Translations under genes and position numbers: made by a program
Part shown: positions 45,530 to 64,000 of the stretch, piece by piece
Numbering within the stretch: position 1 is the first letter of the stretch
How the letters are laid out: every line of letters starts with the position of its first letter
The notes under the pieces: model-generated
What the model was told of the DNA's origin: nothing
What the model saw: only the letters and a program-made list of their open reading frames with translations
The model's database searches: none
Assembly: GCA_009823395.1 (NCBI GenBank)
Contig: CM020516.1
Location: forward strand, 1,143,001-1,207,000
From: Thamnaconus septentrionalis
Lineage: Eukaryota; Chordata; Actinopteri; Tetraodontiformes; Monacanthidae
DNA length: 64,000 nt
Direction of reading: 5' to 3'

Positions 45530-45780
45530 ATTTTCCTTAGTTTTTCTGTTGCCACGAGATCACAAAGCCAAATTCACAGAAAGAATGTGTGTTATTAAAG
45601 CATAATGTTCCTTTACAATAAGAGGCTTCAGGATACTATGTAATTAAATTGCAGAGTGGCACAGAAATATATGAGCAAGTCTCTGTGTTCATAATTAGGT
45701 CAGGAATATTTTTCAAGTTTAAATAGTTTCATATTTACGTGTTTACTTTTTTCTTATATCATTTTCTTTTCTAGTATGTT
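45530..45780. promoter_or_regulatory. Candidate conserved non-coding element downstream of vax1
   Basis: Complex, repeat-free, AT-rich sequence with homeodomain cores (atgtaattaaattg near 45640; cataattaggtc near 45692), cacaaagcc (SOX type) and ttcctttacaataag. Its texture differs from the poly(A)-rich flanks. Inferred from composition only. Confidence 0.3.
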
Positions 45781-47110
45781 AACAACAGGAAAAAAGGTAC
45801 AATCGTATCACACCGACGCACAACTAAGCCAAACAAACAAACAAAGAATACATTGACACAGCTGTCAGATCCTCCTCAGAGGTCGAGCCCGCTCTCCAAC
45901 CTTCATGCTTTTTTCTCTCACTGTTTTAGCAGCGAAACGTTTCGCAGTTGTGGGTGACATCTGTGTCTTTGACTGCAGGCAGCTGCCATCTCAGCAGCCG
46001 CCAACAAAGTTACCGCTGTTTACAGCAGCGTCTCGTGTGGTCAAATAAAAGCTTGCTGACGTCTTTGATATCTCTCCATTTAAAATGTGTATATATGTGT
46101 ATGCATATACATATATATACTTTTTTTTTTTTTCATAAATATATGTATATAATGTATTGGAGATCTCCAAGCTGAAGGAGACGGATGCTTCAATACATTA
46201 GTGTTGGTGAGTTAGTTCCAAGTCCCTCCTGCTGTGGATCCAGCAGGAGTTGTGTTGGAGGTCATGAAGACACCTGGACTCACAACGCTGGGCTTCAACC
46301 AGGGGGAAACGACGGGTTTGTCCGCCACACCAGTCGAGGTAAGTCAAAGCCGATAAGCTGATGGAGATAGGCCAGGACGACCGCAGTGACTCAGAGCCGC
46401 TTACCGCAGTGAAGCAAACCTGTTTTCTATCCAACAAACCCAAAACGCTGCTGCGTCTCCAGTCGGTGTCGTACATAACGAGCGGCTAAATGCTGCACTC
46501 TGGCAATAAAATGAACGTTAGTTTGATTGTGGCGAACATGCGGCAAAATAATACACAGAGTTTATGTTTCTGAGACTATGATTCCGGTCATTTTCCTACA
46601 TGCCTATTTAAATATTAAACAAGCAATATTTAAGCGTGCGCGTTGGCTCGACCAGCGATTCTCTCCCACACCACCTCCCTCTCTCTCTCTTTTACTACTG
46701 GAGCAGTGTTTTTATTCCCGACAATATGTTCAAATTCATCATGAGTACATGAGAATTTCTTGTTCAAGCACGCAAAAGACCTTCCTCTTATTGACAGTTG
46801 CCATGGTGACTCCTGGTATCAGAGCCCCAATAATGTGGGCTTTTTCTATTTGTGGTGCTGGCGCATGACTCAGAGTGATCAGACTCAGACTTCATTAACC
46901 CCCTGTCTCATTGAAAAAAAAAAAAAAAAAAATTAGTTCAACATTCAGTGTCTTTTTATGTCCTCCTTAGATGTACACGCAAAACTGCCCCAGAAAAATT
47001 GTATGTGTAATGTGTAATGGGATACTACCAGCCTGAAGTGGAATCATGGGGTGACAACTAGAAATTTCAACAAAATATTCATCTGAAATCAAAGATATTA
47101 AACAAAATAA

Positions 47111-47146
<36 letters not shown>

Positions 47147-48079
47147 CAGGACTTTTATATTGAAATGTGTGACATCAAGATGTGAAGAGGCTGGGTGGGA
47201 AGAGCGTATGGAGGAAGATGTGGCTAGACATTCCCAGCTTGATGCCAATGGCAGGGTAGGAGATGAACAAACAGCTGTGTGGAGTAACGTCACTCTAGAA
47301 ACATCCTGATGAGGCTGGCCAACCTCGGTCCTGACTGACCTACAACCTGACAAACCAAACACTGAGCGGCAGTGTTGCAGTCGAAGATGTCTATGAGCCA
47401 ATGGGTATTTACATTGAAAAGTGAAAAGCAGAAGTGAACGGACGTCATGTGGAGTCCGTCAGCCTGTCAGAACATCCGAACAGGACGAGCAGATGTGTCC
47501 TCAGCCCCTGGGATAAGACAAAGGATTGTAATCTAGAATATTGGGCATTTTTCTGCGTAGTTGACCTGTAACTCCCAGAAGTTTGAGAGTTTGGTGCGAC
47601 GACTGACCAGCAAAAAACCTCTATGGCTGACTTCTACAATCCTCCACCAGCTCCGCTCGCTTGCCTTTAAGAACAACCGAACGAGACTTCTGTCAACCTT
47701 GTCGTACGCAAAGTTCCCAGCAGAACATTCCTCAGGTTTGAACGACATTTTTTGGTGTTTGTCACCTTGACCATGTGCTCCTCCTGAATGAAACAGTAAA
47801 ATACAAATTTTCTCTCTCAGAACTGGCAGCATAGCAAAACATTTCACTTGAAAAACAGAAGTGACTTGTGATATCATTGTCAGCTCCACTTCCATAATTG
47901 GAAGTTTAACTTGCGTGTTTGAATTTTCGAGGCACGGCACGACTTCGCTGAGGCCGAGGAGCTCACATCAAAGCTGCGCGCGTCAAGTTGTTTGTTAGTA
48001 GCAGAAAATCCAAAAGACCTCCCAACACCAAGACGCCAAATTCAGCCATTAAAACTAGCGGCAGTCCCATGTGTTCGTT
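45781..48079. other. Intergenic, no gene
   Basis: Contains a 24-base perfect hairpin at 46226-46249 (ctcctgctg/cagcaggag, 6-base loop), a (TA/TG)n-rich stretch at 46085-46150, and poly(A) runs at 46914-46932 and 47114-47144. Open frames here lack family similarity. Confidence 0.4.
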
Positions 48080-48600
48080 CAAGCAAGCGCTAACTGAAGC
48101 TAGCCACCACCAGCTGGAGCTTCCCAACCAAGGACTCTCCGGGTAGCAAGCTACACCCCCACCAAGGCCTGATCTCTGCCCATGTGTATGGGCTTCTGCC
48201 TTCATTACACCCCAACCTTGACTACAACCTCCAAACTCCTCAATAAACCCCAATACATCCAAAATTCTGCAGCCCGCCTCCTCACTTACACCCACTCTGG
48301 TGACCATATCACCCCTGACCTTCAGGACCTCCACCGGCTCCCTGTCCCTGCAACACATCCACTTCAAATTCCTCCTCCTCCTCCCCAGTGAAGCTCTCCA
48401 CAACCAGGCCGCTTCTTACCGCTACACCCGGTTTCGCAGGCTCCGCTCTTCCAACGCTAATCTTCTCACCATTGCCAAGACCAAGCAGAGAACTTGGGGC
48501 GGGGGGGCAAAGCCGTCTCCATTGCTGCCCCCACCCTCTGGAACTCACCCTCAACTCCCAGCCGTGACTGCACTCACCTCAAATTCCTATAAATAAAATG
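48080..48600 (+). mobile_element. LINE fragment, reverse-transcriptase C-terminus
   Basis: Plus-strand frames read YIQNSAARLLT, HITPDLQDLHRLPV, then in the next frame IHFKFLLLL, RFRRLRSSNANLL and TKQRTWGG. These phrases are typical of the C-terminal end of fish CR1/L2/Rex-type LINE proteins. The frameshift between blocks and the missing upstream part make it a dead, 5'-truncated copy. It stops near aataaaatg at 48592-48600. Confidence 0.7.
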
Positions 48601-49019
48601 TATTAATACTAGTAGTTGGGATTGTATGTTATAATTACTGTATTATATTATTATATGTTGCTTATCCCTGTCCCAGATATCATGGTTAGCTGGTGATAAA
48701 TGTTTGTAGAATAATCTATTCACACTGAGAAACCTTTTTTTTTTTTTTTTACACCCATTAAACCAATGTGTTGCAAGAGGATATTTTCAGATATTTGTCT
48801 TTTTGCTTAAGTAAATAATTACTAACATAGGATCCAGTATTTCAAGTATTTCAACCTAGTATTTGCGATGCTTGTTATATTGCAACATGTATCTTTTCTT
48901 CAACGATGAAATTGGCCTAAATCAATTTAAATCAAATTAAATATTATATTTTTTTACCTGGCTGACGAGGAACATCTCTCTGCTGTGTTTTGAAGGCATT
49001 TTCTGCGCAGCTGCAGACT

Positions 49020-49218
49020 GGCTGTAGGAAGAAGGGTCACGTCACGCTTCCTCGTTCGGCTCAGCCCCCCTTTTCCACTGAACATCCGGTCCTTCAGTGT
49101 CATATGACCTCCACTCTCAAGTCATTCATATTGGTGTTGCTCCGGTACTAGCACATCTCAGTCATCAAGGTTTGCTTCGCTGGGTTTTCTGGCTTTATTT
49201 TTTTGAAAAATTTCAACG
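49020..49218 (+). promoter_or_regulatory. V-ATPase B promoter-proximal region
   Basis: gtcacgtcac at 49036-49045, about 175 bases before the ATG, differs by one base from the CLEAR element gtcacgtgac bound by TFEB/TFE3 in lysosomal and V-ATPase genes; it also fits an ATF/CRE-like site (tcacgtca). Which factor binds, if any, is unknown. The transcription start is not resolved. Confidence 0.35.

Positions 49219-64000
<14,782 letters not shown>

Overview
The window is vertebrate nuclear DNA, almost certainly from a percomorph-type teleost fish. It has split genes with GT-AG introns, short introns, abundant di-, tri- and tetranucleotide repeats, and relics of the transposons usual in bony fish (Tc1-like, hAT-like and TA-inserting MITEs, L1-, L2/Rex- and CR1-like LINEs). 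Nothing prokaryotic is present. I cannot name the species.

Four protein-coding genes are resolved exon by exon, and every exon joins in phase. (1) 5322-15698, minus: vesicular monoamine transporter, 15 coding exons, 509 aa, best called slc18a2. (2) 19397-26430, plus: TRESK-type two-pore potassium channel kcnk18, 3 exons, 415 aa. (3) 39897-43888, plus: homeobox gene vax1, 3 exons, 316 aa. (4) 49219 to beyond 64000, plus: V-ATPase V1 subunit B, 14 exons seen, 483 residues, with only the C-terminal tail missing at the window edge.

Layout: 1-3734 is a gene-poor left flank, where human synteny predicts the 3' side of pdzd8. 3735-5321 is the probable slc18a2 3' UTR. slc18a2 and kcnk18 are divergent, about 3.7 kb apart, separated by a 323-bp (TC)n tract, a dead Tc1-like transposon and an L2-like repeat. 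kcnk18 intron 2 carries a LINE reverse-transcriptase relic and a 588-bp inverted-repeat element that split a minisatellite in two. 26431-39896 is a 13.5-kb intergenic stretch before vax1 with two minisatellites, hAT-like and other repeats, and several complex, CNE-like blocks with SOX, POU and homeodomain-type sites. 43889-49218 holds the vax1 3' UTR, further CNE-like sequence and a LINE fragment. The V-ATPase introns hold microsatellites, a MITE copy and more CNE-like sequence.

The four genes form no biochemical pathway, although VMAT uses the proton gradient made by V-ATPase. Their linkage is the main biological message. From memory, human 10q25 keeps VAX1-KCNK18-SLC18A2, 2p13 keeps VAX2-ATP6V1B1 and 8p21 keeps SLC18A1-ATP6V1B2. 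This window joins all four families, as expected of an ancestral block before vertebrate genome duplications. The most unusual non-genic item is a minisatellite at 27431-27664 whose 11-bp unit makes runs of AGGTCA direct repeats with 5-bp spacing (DR5, the canonical retinoic acid response element layout).
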